A DNA stretch of 48,588 nucleotides from IMG/VR virus record IMGVR_UViG_3300044980_000033, positions 1 through 48,588 of that record, one strand, 5' to 3'. Made by a program: the position numbers and the translations under genes. The DNA comes from a virus. Shown in pieces: positions 15,418 through 22,358 of the stretch (the stretch's first letter is position 1; each line of letters starts with the position of its first letter). The notes below the pieces were generated by a model that was given only the letters and a program-made list of their open reading frames with translations, was not told the DNA's origin and searched no databases.

Positions 15418-16086
15418 ATGACAACCCCATCAGAGCATGTTAAGGCATTCGGATACCTGCGCGTCAGCGGCCTCTCGCAGCGCGACGGTGACGGCTTGCC
15501 GCGGCAGAGAGAAGCTATCGAGTCGTTTGCCGAAAAGAACGGCTATGAGATAGCTGAATGGTTCTCCGATGAAGGCGTGAGCGGCACGATGGAGATGGCC
15601 GACAGGCCGGCGCTGGGCCAGGTATTCGCGGCGCTCGAAGAGAACGGCGTCAGGATCGTGGTCTGCGAGAAGCTGGACCGGCTGGCTCGCGATCTGATGA
15701 TCCAGGAAGCCATCATTGCCGACATGCAGAGACGCGGATTCACGCTGCTCTCGACCATGGAGCCTGACCTCTGTTCCCAAGATCCCTCGCGCGTCCTGAT
15801 CAGACAGATATTCGGCGCCTTAGCCCAATACGACCGCGCCATGATCACGCTCAAGCTGAAAGCCGCCAAAGACCGGATGCGCGCCAAGGGCCTCAAATGC
15901 GATGGACCTAAGCCCTATGGACAACTCCCTGGCGAGATGGAGCAGCTCACGCTCATGCGCGAACTGCGCGCAGAAGGCAAGACGCTCGACCAGACACGCG
16001 CTGAGATGACCGCCCGGAACATGATGGCGCGCTCAGGCAAACCCTGGTCCCTCGGCTCCCTCGCCCGCGTGGCTCGCCGTGCGTAG
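15418..16086 (+). CDS. Small serine recombinase (resolvase/invertase type)
   Basis: 222 aa from ATG 15418, which follows GAGGAG; the longer frame is less likely. The catalytic motif is FGYLRVSGLSQ, with nucleophile Ser17 and Arg15. The DEGVSGT, VVCEKLDRLARD and ALAQYDRAMITLKLKAAKDR segments are standard for the catalytic domain and the long E helix. Residues 165-222 form a short DNA-binding end. It lacks the large C-terminal domains of phage serine integrases, so it may integrate, resolve multimers or invert DNA. Confidence 0.9.
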   Translation: MTTPSEHVKAFGYLRVSGLSQRDGDGLPRQREAIESFAEKNGYEIAEWFSDEGVSGTMEMADRPALGQVFAALEENGVRIVVCEKLDRLARDLMIQEAIIADMQRRGFTLLSTMEPDLCSQDPSRVLIRQIFGALAQYDRAMITLKLKAAKDRMRAKGLKCDGPKPYGQLPGEMEQLTLMRELRAEGKTLDQTRAEMTARNMMARSGKPWSLGSLARVARRA

Positions 16087-16090
16087 GGGG

Positions 16091-16459
16091 TTACCTTCGC
16101 GGACCAGACGGCAAGCGCGTAGCTGGCGGTTTGGGCCGTGTTTCTTGATTCCATTTCTTCTTGCTTCCTCGGCGGTAGAGCGTGGGGTCCTTGGGGCGGG
16201 GGTGATTGGCGGTCGTACGAAATGCTAGCATTGGGCCTGCACGATACGGCCCGCGCTGCTCCCGTACCCTTCCGCCGCCCCGCGCCATGTTGATATGACC
16301 CAAGTTGCGATCACCCTTGATGTAGAACCGGTCCATATTCGCTTCGGTGCTGCGCCCAGCAGTCTTCCGCTCTTTCACGGCGCTTTCCCGATGGTCTTTG
16401 CAATAGCCCCGCTTGCCCACTTGATAGAGAGCGACCTTTTCACATAGAGAGCATTTCAT
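16091..16459 (-). CDS. Zinc-finger, basic protein, 122 aa (opposed to early unit)
   Basis: Begins KCSLCEKVALYQVGKRGYCK, followed by DH: a C-x2-C...C-x2-H zinc site in the first 25 residues. The rest is Arg/Gly/Pro-rich and probably disordered (GGGRVREQRGPYRAGPM). ATG 16459 has GGGAGAA upstream. It is transcribed against the early genes from a divergent promoter next to the RHH gene, ending 4 bp from the recombinase stop. A nucleic-acid-binding regulator is plausible. Confidence 0.6.
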   Translation of the reverse strand: MKCSLCEKVALYQVGKRGYCKDHRESAVKERKTAGRSTEANMDRFYIKGDRNLGHINMARGGGRVREQRGPYRAGPMLAFRTTANHPRPKDPTLYRRGSKKKWNQETRPKPPATRLPSGPRR

Positions 16460-16480
16460 AATAATTCTCCCATGCACATC

Positions 16481-16529
16481 ATTTTACACTTGACAACCAT
16501 GATTAGCAAGCGTAATGTTCAAACCATGA
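16481..16529. promoter_or_regulatory. Overlapping divergent promoters with direct repeats
   Basis: Plus strand: TTGACA (16490-16495), 17-nt spacer, TAATGT (16513-16518), then ATG 16526 seven nt later, so a leaderless start is predicted. Minus strand: TTGCTA (16509-16504), 17-nt spacer, TAAAAT (16486-16481), serving the 122-aa gene. AACCATGA occurs twice (16495-16502 and 16522-16529) and could be operator half-sites for the RHH protein. Confidence 0.6.
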
Positions 16530-16663
16530 AAAGCACATTGGCCGTCCGGGCCTTTCCCCCGGAACTCAACAAAGCGGCGAAGATGGAGGCGCTCAAGCGT
16601 GGCGTCAGTCTCCGCCAGTTCATCATCGATGCGGTCAAATCCGCGCTACGCACCAAAGTCTGA
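16526..16663 (+). CDS. Ribbon-helix-helix (Arc/CopG-like) regulator, 45 aa
   Basis: STLAVRAFPPELNKAAKMEA then RGVSLRQFIIDAVKSALR gives the strand, helix A, turn and helix B of a minimal RHH protein. At 45 residues it is close to the size of P22 Arc/Mnt-type repressors. Upstream ATGs at 16472 and 16499 are in frame but lie in or before the promoter, so ATG 16526 is preferred. It probably autoregulates and controls the divergent gene. Confidence 0.7.
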   Translation: MKSTLAVRAFPPELNKAAKMEALKRGVSLRQFIIDAVKSALRTKV

Positions 16664-16676
16664 GCGGGAGGGAGCA

Positions 16677-17081
16677 ATGCTGAGTAAACGTGGTATCGAC
16701 AAGCTGGAGAAGATCATGCTGGCGAACGCGAAGCGGTATGACCAGGATGTATTCGCGGACGTTGCCGAGTGCGGGACGATGATGTGCGCGGCGGGTTTCT
16801 GTCGCCTAATGGCGGTTGGCAATGAGCAGTTCACGAAAGAGGTAGTCTGCCATACGAAGAGATTTAGCAAGAGATTCACCTCCCGCTGTATCGCGGACGG
16901 AAGGCGGATACTGGGCCTGAAAACTCGAAATATGCTTCCCGTGCTCTTCGATTATCCATCGCGATGGCCGAATGACTTACATGATAGGTTCACGGCGCTC
17001 AAAACGCCTACCGCCCGCGTCCGCTTCTACATCAAGATGCTTCGCACGCGCGTCAACGACGACGGCTCGATAAGAGAGTGA
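16677..17081 (+). CDS. Early protein of unknown function, 134 aa
   Basis: Starts after a strong GGGAGGGAG. Helical, Cys- and Met-containing (KRGIDKLEKIMLANAKRYDQ; ECGTMMCAAGFCRLM; TARVRFYIKMLRTRVND). The motif 'ECGTxxCAAGF' resembles uncharacterised phage proteins with a conserved 'C-G-T-x-x-C' core. No function can be given. Confidence 0.65.
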   Translation: MLSKRGIDKLEKIMLANAKRYDQDVFADVAECGTMMCAAGFCRLMAVGNEQFTKEVVCHTKRFSKRFTSRCIADGRRILGLKTRNMLPVLFDYPSRWPNDLHDRFTALKTPTARVRFYIKMLRTRVNDDGSIRE

Positions 17082-17087
17082 GGGGTT

Positions 17088-17267
17088 ATGCACATTGGCA
17101 TGGGTGATCGCAGAGCGTTGGCCAACTTGATTGCGCAGGGATTGCTGGCGCGGTTTACGTTGCTTGGCAATCCACCGCGCGAAGAGGACGGTTATATCGA
17201 TGAGTTCATGCTCACGCAGGCAATCGCAGAAAAGGTGGATGAGTTCTTCGGGGCGGTGAATCAATGA
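17088..17267 (+). CDS. Small early protein, 59 aa
   Basis: Starts with MHIGMGDRRALANLIAQGLL; GAGGGG precedes the ATG closely. Mostly helical, acidic end (EKVDEFFGAV). Its TGA overlaps the next ATG (ATGA). Too short for family recognition; the coupled arrangement supports it being real. Confidence 0.5.
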   Translation: MHIGMGDRRALANLIAQGLLARFTLLGNPPREEDGYIDEFMLTQAIAEKVDEFFGAVNQ

Positions 17268-17377
17268 CCCTCATCGCCTTCGCACTTCTGATCAAGCTAC
17301 TGGCCGAAGGCGTGTCGCGCAAGCTGGCCCACACGCGGGACCAGGTGAACTTTAACCGGCAAACGAGGTCGAGATGA
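17264..17377 (+). CDS. Very small early protein, 37 aa
   Basis: ATGA overlaps at both ends. The N-terminal half is hydrophobic (TLIAFALLIKLLAEGVSR), possibly one membrane-associated helix; the C-terminus is basic. The chain of overlaps is the main evidence that it is translated. Confidence 0.4.
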   Translation: MTLIAFALLIKLLAEGVSRKLAHTRDQVNFNRQTRSR

Positions 17378-17508
17378 AATCCTGTACACACCGCAAACTG
17401 GAAGCGCCGAAGGATTGGCCTGAGTTCTATCGCTGCGTGCTGTGCGGGGAGTTCATCCCAAAGAATAGCGTGAGAGTCGAGCAGCGCGCAGGAAAGGACA
17501 AGCCATGA
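17374..17508 (+). CDS. Zinc-knuckle microprotein, 44 aa
   Basis: MKSCTHRKLEAPKDWPEFYR is followed by CVLCGEF: Cys4, His6 and a C-x2-C pair make a plausible zinc site. Short basic tail. It overlaps both neighbours by ATGA. Function unknown. Confidence 0.5.
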   Translation: MKSCTHRKLEAPKDWPEFYRCVLCGEFIPKNSVRVEQRAGKDKP

Positions 17509-17849
17509 AGCACACGCCGGGACCGTGGAAGGTGGCAGAAGGAAGCGCAATTGTGGCCGAGTGGGAAGGCAATCAGGTGCAGATCGCATCGTTGTCTCGC
17601 ACGCATTGGTCCCAGCCATCTTACGGAAAAAATGCACGATTTGGCGCATATCGAAAAGGAGATGGAAAGCTAATAGCCAGCGCTCCAGATTATCGTGAGG
17701 CGCTGGAAAAGATTAGGGATCAGGAGCACGCTTTATCTCCATGTGAATGCGACGATCACACATCGCCTGAATGCTGCGCCAACGCTCAGGATTTTTATTG
17801 CGCCGCGTGCATTGCTGGCGCCGCCCTGGCAAAGGTGGAGCAGCCATGA
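17505..17849 (+). CDS. 'HTPGPW' phage protein, 114 aa
   Basis: Begins KHTPGPWKV and has DGKLIASAPDYREALEKI, the two conserved blocks of a small protein common in phage early regions (usually HTPGPW...ARLIAAAPELLEAL). The C-terminal third adds seven cysteines (PCECDD...ECCANAQDFYCAACIAG), not part of the usual family. Function of the family is unknown. Confidence 0.75.
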   Translation: MKHTPGPWKVAEGSAIVAEWEGNQVQIASLSRTHWSQPSYGKNARFGAYRKGDGKLIASAPDYREALEKIRDQEHALSPCECDDHTSPECCANAQDFYCAACIAGAALAKVEQP

Positions 17850-18082
17850 GCGAGTGGATCAGTGTTAAGGAGCAGTTACCGGAACTCAGAGAGGAGAATT
17901 CGTTTGGAGCTCCGCAGCGACGAGTTTATTTTGTGGTTAACAATCGGGTTATGGAAGGCTACGCGCAGAATTCTTTGCGCGACACGCTGGTATTTTTTCC
18001 TCAGAATGGAAATGGCTATTTGATCGAGGAAGTCTCTCATTGGATGCCTAAGTTTGTACCCGATCCACCGAGGAAGCCATGA
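17846..18082 (+). CDS. DUF551-like protein, 78 aa
   Basis: SEWISVKEQLPEL at the start and EEVSHWMPKFVPDPP at the end are the defining blocks of DUF551, a small beta-rich family frequent in phage early operons. The middle strand VYFVVNNRVMEGYA also fits. Overlaps neighbours by ATGA. No known function. Confidence 0.8.
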   Translation: MSEWISVKEQLPELREENSFGAPQRRVYFVVNNRVMEGYAQNSLRDTLVFFPQNGNGYLIEEVSHWMPKFVPDPPRKP

Positions 18083-18327
18083 CCCAAGCCGTAGCTGAGC
18101 GCCCTGTGCCCCTTGCGTTGTCCGTGAGCATCTTTCTAGCGGGAGAACTGATCGTCGCTGCATGGGCCTTTGTGGGCTGGAGAATGATGCTTGCTGTGGT
18201 TGGGTTCCTGCTGGTGTTGGGTGTGCTGGCGGCGTGGATGATGCACCTGCGGAGAGTAAGGCGGGAGTTCCAGATCGCGAGCGCCCGCATCTGGTTTGAG
18301 TGCGAGGAGGGTGAGGATGGAAATTAA
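18079..18327 (+). CDS. Small membrane protein, 82 aa, two TM segments
   Basis: Two hydrophobic segments (LSVSIFLAGELIVAAWAFVG; MLAVVGFLLVLGVLAAWMM) are followed by a charged cytoplasmic tail (HLRRVRREFQIASARIWFEC). This could be an early membrane protein altering the host envelope. No family recognised. ATGA overlap with DUF551 gene. Confidence 0.65.
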   Translation: MTQAVAERPVPLALSVSIFLAGELIVAAWAFVGWRMMLAVVGFLLVLGVLAAWMMHLRRVRREFQIASARIWFECEEGEDGN

Positions 18328-18736
18328 CGATGAGTTGGCGCGGGAGATTGGAGTGGCAGCCCTTTATGCATGGGTGCGGACCCGCATGGATGGTTCGCGC
18401 AATGATCAGAGTTGCTTCGTTGACGATGGCAAACGCAAGGACACCGTAGTCGCAGGCCGCGCTGCCCTCGCGGCCTGCAGGGAAATCGTGCTCAAGGAGG
18501 CGCTGGCAGAGCCGACAGAGAAGGATATCAATGGAATTTTGTGGGAAATGCCACGCGAGGATCGTTGGCGCATAGCTAAGAGTCTCCTCGCCAACCGCCT
18601 CAAGTCCCTCACCCATCCTCCGAGCAAGCGGGAGCAGGTGGAAGCCATCTTGATGCCCAGTGGCTCGATAGTTGGCACGAGAGAGCAGATCGCACAACTC
18701 GCAGACAAGATCGCCGCAATCTACGGTGACAAATGA
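18317..18736 (+). CDS. Early protein of unknown function, 139 aa
   Basis: Starts at ATG 18317 after GAGGAGGGTGAGG, overlapping the membrane protein gene by 11 nt. Helical (INDELAREIGVAALYAWVRT; RWRIAKSLLANRLKSL; EQIAQLADKIAAIYGDK). No motif recognised. Confidence 0.6.
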   Translation: MEINDELAREIGVAALYAWVRTRMDGSRNDQSCFVDDGKRKDTVVAGRAALAACREIVLKEALAEPTEKDINGILWEMPREDRWRIAKSLLANRLKSLTHPPSKREQVEAILMPSGSIVGTREQIAQLADKIAAIYGDK

Positions 18737-18807
18737 GCCGCGCGCTGACCTGGATTCTTGCATCGCTGGCCGCAATCTGTTTCACGATCATGATTTTTGT
18801 GAATTGA
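18733..18807 (+). CDS. 24-aa single-pass membrane microprotein
   Basis: ATGA overlap with the upstream stop. The peptide is one hydrophobic helix (LTWILASLAAICFTIMIFVN) after a short basic N-terminus (MSRA). It resembles other tiny phage membrane peptides. Not certain to be translated. Confidence 0.45.
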   Translation: MSRALTWILASLAAICFTIMIFVN

Positions 18808-18812
18808 GGTGG

Positions 18813-19007
18813 ATGATGAATCAAGAGCAGACCTACTGCGACCTGATGGAAGCGCAGAAGATCATGTGGGAAGCGGTATCAAGGGATCACGGCGCACCAG
18901 AATTTGTGCGTTCCAAGATTCTGCGAGCTAGCCAGTATCTCGATAAGCAGGCCAGCGAGATTGCTAAGGGAATGCTTGCGGAGGCCGCCGATGGCAATTC
19001 CCAATGA
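18813..19007 (+). CDS. Small helical early protein, 64 aa
   Basis: Two adjacent ATGs (18813 and 18816) follow GAGGTGG. Helical (QEQTYCDLMEAQKIMWEAVS; ILRASQYLDKQASEIAKGML). Overlaps the next gene by 17 nt. Function unknown. Confidence 0.55.
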   Translation: MMNQEQTYCDLMEAQKIMWEAVSRDHGAPEFVRSKILRASQYLDKQASEIAKGMLAEAADGNSQ

Positions 19008-19158
19008 AGATCATCTGCGGACAGTCTACGACTCCATGCTGCCGGGGAATCCGTTCACCATGGACACGCTCGATGATGACGAGTGCGAGCACGGTGTGAA
19101 GTATTCCCGAACCTGCGAGGAATGCGAAAAGTTGATCGAGGAGGACGAGAATGGCTGA
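18991..19158 (+). CDS. Small acidic Cys protein, 55 aa
   Basis: Very acidic (MDTLDDDECEHGVKYSRTCE, then EC). The C-x-H...C-x2-C arrangement (ECEH, TCEEC) suggests metal binding. Sits between and overlaps two genes (8 nt with the exonuclease). Weak SD. Confidence 0.5.
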   Translation: MAIPNEDHLRTVYDSMLPGNPFTMDTLDDDECEHGVKYSRTCEECEKLIEEDENG

Positions 19159-19996
19159 GCGATTCATCGGATTCAAAGAGCACATGCCGTTTGAGGAGTA
19201 CGACGCGGTTGACGCGCTCAATGGATCGTCGCTGATTCACATCCGCCGCTCACCGATGGCGTACCGCTACCAGATGGACAATCCGCAGGTGCCTACTGAC
19301 GCGATGAAGCTCGGAACCACGATCCATACCGCGATCCTAGAGCCGCCGCTGCTCGGAAAGATTGCTGTGTGGGGAACCAAGCCCGACGAAAAGGTGCGGC
19401 GCGGTTCGGTTTGGGAAGCGTTTCAGAAGGCGAACGAGGGATTGATCCTGCTGACGCGGGCGGAACAAGCCGAGGTCGCGGATTCAGTCGAAGGCGTCTA
19501 CGACTGCGCGACCGCGCGGCAGTATCTCGTTGAAGAGGGCAAGAACGAAATCAGCATGTTTTGGGTCGATGAGTCGGGCCGGTACTGGAAGGGACGGCTG
19601 GACAAGGTGATTCGCACGGCGCACACGGCGACGATTGTGGACCTCAAGAAAACGCGCTCATGCTCCAGTCGTCGGTTCGGATCGCAGGCGTATGCTCTCG
19701 GCTACCACATCAAGGCGGCAATCTACGTGAGCGGGTTCCAAACCCTGACCGGCATCAGGCCGAAATTTCGCTGGATTGCGATTGAGAGCAAACCACCCTT
19801 TGAATGCGCAGTCTATCGGGCGACTCCCGATGTGTTGTCGCTCGGAGGAGAGGAGCAATTAAACCTTGTTCGGCTTCTGGATGAGTGCGAACGGACACAA
19901 AATTGGCCTCCCGAACAAGAACAAGAGGAAGATTTGATCCTTCCAGACTACGCTCTTTCCGAGCAGGATTCTCTTGAAGAATTTTCCGTCGAATAG
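19151..19996 (+). CDS. RecE/exonuclease VIII-like PD-(D/E)XK nuclease
   Basis: 281 aa. Family blocks are LNGSSLIHIRRSPMAYRY (N-terminus), KLGTTIHTAILEP (His59), RYWKGRLDKV (Asp151), ATIVDLKKT (Asp164-x-Lys166) and GSQAYALGYHIKAAIYVSGF. It would resect double-stranded ends 5'-3' for recombination. From about 19855 the codon choice changes and the last codons (DSLEEF) are a synonymous copy of a stretch found again after the HNH gene, so its 3' end was probably replaced when that gene inserted. Confidence 0.85.
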   Translation: MAERFIGFKEHMPFEEYDAVDALNGSSLIHIRRSPMAYRYQMDNPQVPTDAMKLGTTIHTAILEPPLLGKIAVWGTKPDEKVRRGSVWEAFQKANEGLILLTRAEQAEVADSVEGVYDCATARQYLVEEGKNEISMFWVDESGRYWKGRLDKVIRTAHTATIVDLKKTRSCSSRRFGSQAYALGYHIKAAIYVSGFQTLTGIRPKFRWIAIESKPPFECAVYRATPDVLSLGGEEQLNLVRLLDECERTQNWPPEQEQEEDLILPDYALSEQDSLEEFSVE

Positions 19997-20026
19997 TTCA
20001 AATGGAATTTGTACTTGTGGTATACT
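19997..20026 (+). promoter_or_regulatory. Putative extended -10 promoter for the HNH gene
   Basis: TTCAAA (19997-20002, 4 of 6 to TTGACA), 18-nt spacer, TGG then TATACT (20021-20026, 5 of 6). ATG 20033 lies 6 nt after the -10 and has no SD, so the transcript should be leaderless. Confidence 0.5.
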
Positions 20027-20032
20027 TGCGCC

Positions 20033-20470
20033 ATGAAAACAAAGAAATGCTCTGACTGTGGGACAAAGAAGCCTACCACACAGTTCTACAAGAACCGCCG
20101 CATGGCTGATGGGTTGTTCGCTAAGTGCAAGAAGTGTGTACTCAAAGAATGTGCAGAGTACAGGCGAACTAATCTTGAAAAGGTGCGGGCCGCGGATCGG
20201 CTTCGAGGAACCGGAAATTCTAGGAGAATCAAGAGGAATGGATACGTAAAGACCTGGAGAGAGAAAAACCCTCGCAAGTATGCTGCCCAGGTTTTGCTCA
20301 ATAACGCGATTCGTGCTGGCAAGGTGACGCGGCAACCGTGCAGGGTGTGCGGAGAGAAAGCTCAAGCGCACCATGAGAATTACGACAAACCGTTAGAGGT
20401 TGTGTGGTTCTGTGCCGTGCATCACGTTCAGCGCCACAAAGAGATGAAACAGTTCGGAATCGAACCATAG
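20033..20470 (+). CDS. Free-standing HNH homing-type endonuclease, 145 aa
   Basis: The N-terminus has KKCSDCGTKKPTTQFYKNRR then FAKCKKC, a zinc finger of phage HNH proteins. The C-terminus has PCRVCGEKAQAHHENYD, KPLEVVWFC and VHHVQRHKE: a zinc-bound HNH core with the AHH motif. It lies between the exonuclease and the remnant of the exonuclease 3' end, on its own promoter, with lower-GC codon use than its neighbours. This is typical of a free-standing homing gene. Confidence 0.8.
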   Translation: MKTKKCSDCGTKKPTTQFYKNRRMADGLFAKCKKCVLKECAEYRRTNLEKVRAADRLRGTGNSRRIKRNGYVKTWREKNPRKYAAQVLLNNAIRAGKVTRQPCRVCGEKAQAHHENYDKPLEVVWFCAVHHVQRHKEMKQFGIEP

Positions 20471-20520
20471 CGGCAGAGGCGGACTCGCTCGAAGAGTTCG
20501 CGGAAGTGGAGGAATCATGA
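20471..20520 (+). pseudogene. Remnant of the original exonuclease 3' end
   Basis: After the HNH stop, a frame reads AAEADSLEEFAEVEES and then TGA, and this TGA overlaps the ATG of the next gene (ATGA), the coupling seen throughout this operon. The present exonuclease ends SEQDSLEEFSVE. DSLEEF is identical in both while five of six codons differ synonymously. I read this as the old 3' end, displaced by the HNH insertion. Confidence 0.6.
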
Positions 20521-20774
20521 GCAGCGGACCGTATTCGGCCCCTTGGACAGACACGGGAAGGCTTCAGGGGGATATCGACAGATTAAGCAACGATCTACAC
20601 CGAAAGGCAGAGTCACATGAAGTTTCTTCGCTCAATAGCAAAGTGGATTCTTTGGAACGTACCTGTGGGGAACTTCGCTCCGACCTTGATGAAGTTCGCC
20701 GTCAACTCGACCAGTTGCGTGAAAATTTCCGGCAAGCCCTAGACGTGTTGGGGCAGATGACCACGGTTCTTTAG
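20517..20774 (+). CDS. Coiled-coil protein, 85 aa
   Basis: After a short N-terminus the whole protein is a heptad-rich coiled coil (RLQGDIDRLSNDLHRKAESH; SKVDSLERTCGELRSDLDEV; QLDQLRENFRQALDVLGQM). GGAGG precedes the ATG. Possibly an oligomerising accessory protein of the recombination module. Function unknown. Confidence 0.6.
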   Translation: MSSGPYSAPWTDTGRLQGDIDRLSNDLHRKAESHEVSSLNSKVDSLERTCGELRSDLDEVRRQLDQLRENFRQALDVLGQMTTVL

Positions 20775-20783
20775 GAGAACGAT

Positions 20784-21422
20784 ATGGCAACCGAAGCAGT
20801 GAAGCGCCCGTTACCGGGCAGCTACAGCGAGATGTACCCGAGCCGGTTTCTCAAAGCGGACATGCTCAAGGGCAAGCGGGTGACCATGACCATCAAGGCC
20901 ATCTTCGGTGAGGACTTGGTGAGCGCCGAGGATGAGGCCACGAAACCGGAATGGATCGTGCAGTTTGCCGAGCGGCCATTTGAGTGGGTGATGAACAAGT
21001 CGAATGCGTTCTGTCTCTACCGCATGTTCGGCGGCGACCCGCATTCGTGGGTAGGCCACAAGATCACGATCTTCCCGCAGCCTGGTACATGGTTCGGCGA
21101 GAAGGGCGAGGCCATCCGGGTGTGGGGATCGCCTGAGCTCACCGAGGACATGCCGATCACGCTCAAGTTTCTGCGCCGCAAGAAGGACCGGAATATGGTC
21201 ATGCACCGCGTTGTGGCGAGCAACGGGATCGCGCCGCCGACGGAACCGAAACCAGATTTCACTACCACTGTTCGCCAGCCAGAATTCGACGTGCCCGAAC
21301 GCATCGCGCAATTGTTCACGCTGCTGACCTGGGGACGCGACGTGCAGGCGTCATGGCTCGTGGCGAACGCGAACTTGAGCGATGCCGACAAGCTGGCGAA
21401 GTTGAGCAAGGAACTGGAGTAA
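20784..21422 (+). CDS. Conserved phage protein of the recombination module, 212 aa
   Basis: Contains YPSRFLKADMLKGKRVTMTI, then VMNKSNAFCLYRMFGGDPHSW and VGHKITIFPQPGTWFGEKGE, with the layout of a widespread phage family (SRFLKA...L.GK.V...; NKTNA...L.G; W.GKRI.LYP) that often sits next to RecE/RecT-type genes. The beta-rich first 130 residues could be an OB fold and bind single-stranded DNA, but that is inference. The C-terminal 60 residues look helical and may be separate. Confidence 0.6.
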   Translation: MATEAVKRPLPGSYSEMYPSRFLKADMLKGKRVTMTIKAIFGEDLVSAEDEATKPEWIVQFAERPFEWVMNKSNAFCLYRMFGGDPHSWVGHKITIFPQPGTWFGEKGEAIRVWGSPELTEDMPITLKFLRRKKDRNMVMHRVVASNGIAPPTEPKPDFTTTVRQPEFDVPERIAQLFTLLTWGRDVQASWLVANANLSDADKLAKLSKELE

Positions 21423-21446
21423 CCCGGCCTAGCCGGAGGGGGAAGC

Positions 21447-21710
21447 ATGGCGGAGCCAAAGCAGGTAGTCGTTAAGCAAGATGACGCGCAGCCGATTGCG
21501 GTTGAGATTCTTGCGCAGTCGGTTCTCAATCTGGAAAAGGCCGCGAAACGTATAGAGCAATCCGGCCTTACCACCCAAGCGATTGCGTTGCTTCTGTGGG
21601 ACGCGTTGCCAGCGAAGAATTGCCCAACGCGGGCACAAATCTCAGCCGTTCTCACCTGTTTACCGCGCTTGGCTGAAATCTACACGCGACGCAAACGCGG
21701 AAGCAACTAA
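21447..21710 (+). CDS. Helical early protein, 87 aa
   Basis: Follows GGAGGGGG. A short acidic N-terminus and a helical remainder (VEILAQSVLNLEKAAKRIEQ; TQAIALLLWDALPAK; AQISAVLTCLPRLAEIYTRR). No family recognised. Confidence 0.55.
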   Translation: MAEPKQVVVKQDDAQPIAVEILAQSVLNLEKAAKRIEQSGLTTQAIALLLWDALPAKNCPTRAQISAVLTCLPRLAEIYTRRKRGSN

Positions 21711-21736
21711 CCAGCGGTTCGCCGCGAGGGAGGATT

Positions 21737-22054
21737 ATGCAACCAGTAACGGATGAGTTGGAACCTGAGCAGCTTGAGGCAGCTAAGGAAAGGGTGAGCG
21801 CGATAATGGGCGCATCAGCGCAGGGTGCGAAGCCAGTGAACGGCGCGACGAGGAAGCAGCGATCGGATGCCGGCAAGCCGCGCGAGAGCCTTTACATCCA
21901 GCTTACCCCTGCAGTTCGCATAGACCTATCAGTGCCAGAGGGAAGGCAATATCTGAAAGACTGCTTCCCATCACCGGAAGAGAACCGAAAGACAGCATGG
22001 CCCATTATCGAAGCGTTGCTCGCGCACATCGACAAGCTGCGGGCCAGGGAGTGA
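21737..22054 (+). CDS. Early protein of unknown function, 105 aa
   Basis: Starts after GAGGGAGG. Acidic helical N-terminus (DELEPEQLEAAKERVSAIMG), a basic linker and a folded C-terminal part (RIDLSVPEGRQYLKDCFPSP; TAWPIIEALLAHIDKLRA). Not recognised. Confidence 0.55.
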   Translation: MQPVTDELEPEQLEAAKERVSAIMGASAQGAKPVNGATRKQRSDAGKPRESLYIQLTPAVRIDLSVPEGRQYLKDCFPSPEENRKTAWPIIEALLAHIDKLRARE

Positions 22055-22057
22055 GAG

Positions 22058-22288
22058 ATGGCGCGGATAGTAAGCACAACGCGAGCAGGCATGGGCACCG
22101 CGAACCGTGTCCGCACAAACGTGCAGCTATCGCTCGGACAGGCATGCGCTGATCGCCGAAAGGGAACAGGGAGAAAAACCGGACCTAAGCCGCCTATTGG
22201 CCTGCGATCCGAGTGTAAGCGCCGAAATCACGGACAGTGCACCAGCTTGAACTGTTCCTGTGAATGCCACAAGTGGAATGTGAAGTAG
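22058..22288 (+). CDS. Basic zinc-binding protein, 76 aa
   Basis: A basic N-terminus (RTNVQLSLGQACADRRKGTG) and a Cys/His cluster at the C-terminus (SECKRRNHGQCTSLNCSCEC, then HK). The cluster can hold one or two zinc ions and is seen in many phage small proteins. It may bind nucleic acid. GGGAG precedes the ATG. Confidence 0.6.
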   Translation: MARIVSTTRAGMGTANRVRTNVQLSLGQACADRRKGTGRKTGPKPPIGLRSECKRRNHGQCTSLNCSCECHKWNVK

Positions 22289-22331
22289 CCCCCCTCCGCG
22301 CTGATGGCGGGGAAGGAATTTGCTTGCAAAC

Positions 22332-22354
22332 TGTAACGCATTGTGAGTTACAAT
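22332..22354 (+). promoter_or_regulatory. Operator/promoter of the replication gene
   Basis: TGTAAC (22332-22337) and GTTACA (22347-22352) form a perfect inverted repeat that overlaps a -10-like TACAAT (22349-22354). A TTGCAA lies 19 nt upstream. ATG 22359 is only 4 nt past the -10 and ATG 22365 is 10 nt past it, so the message is probably leaderless. The half-site (G)TAACG also occurs in the iteron-like array within the gene, consistent with autoregulation by the initiator. Confidence 0.5.
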
Positions 22355-22358
22355 AGCG

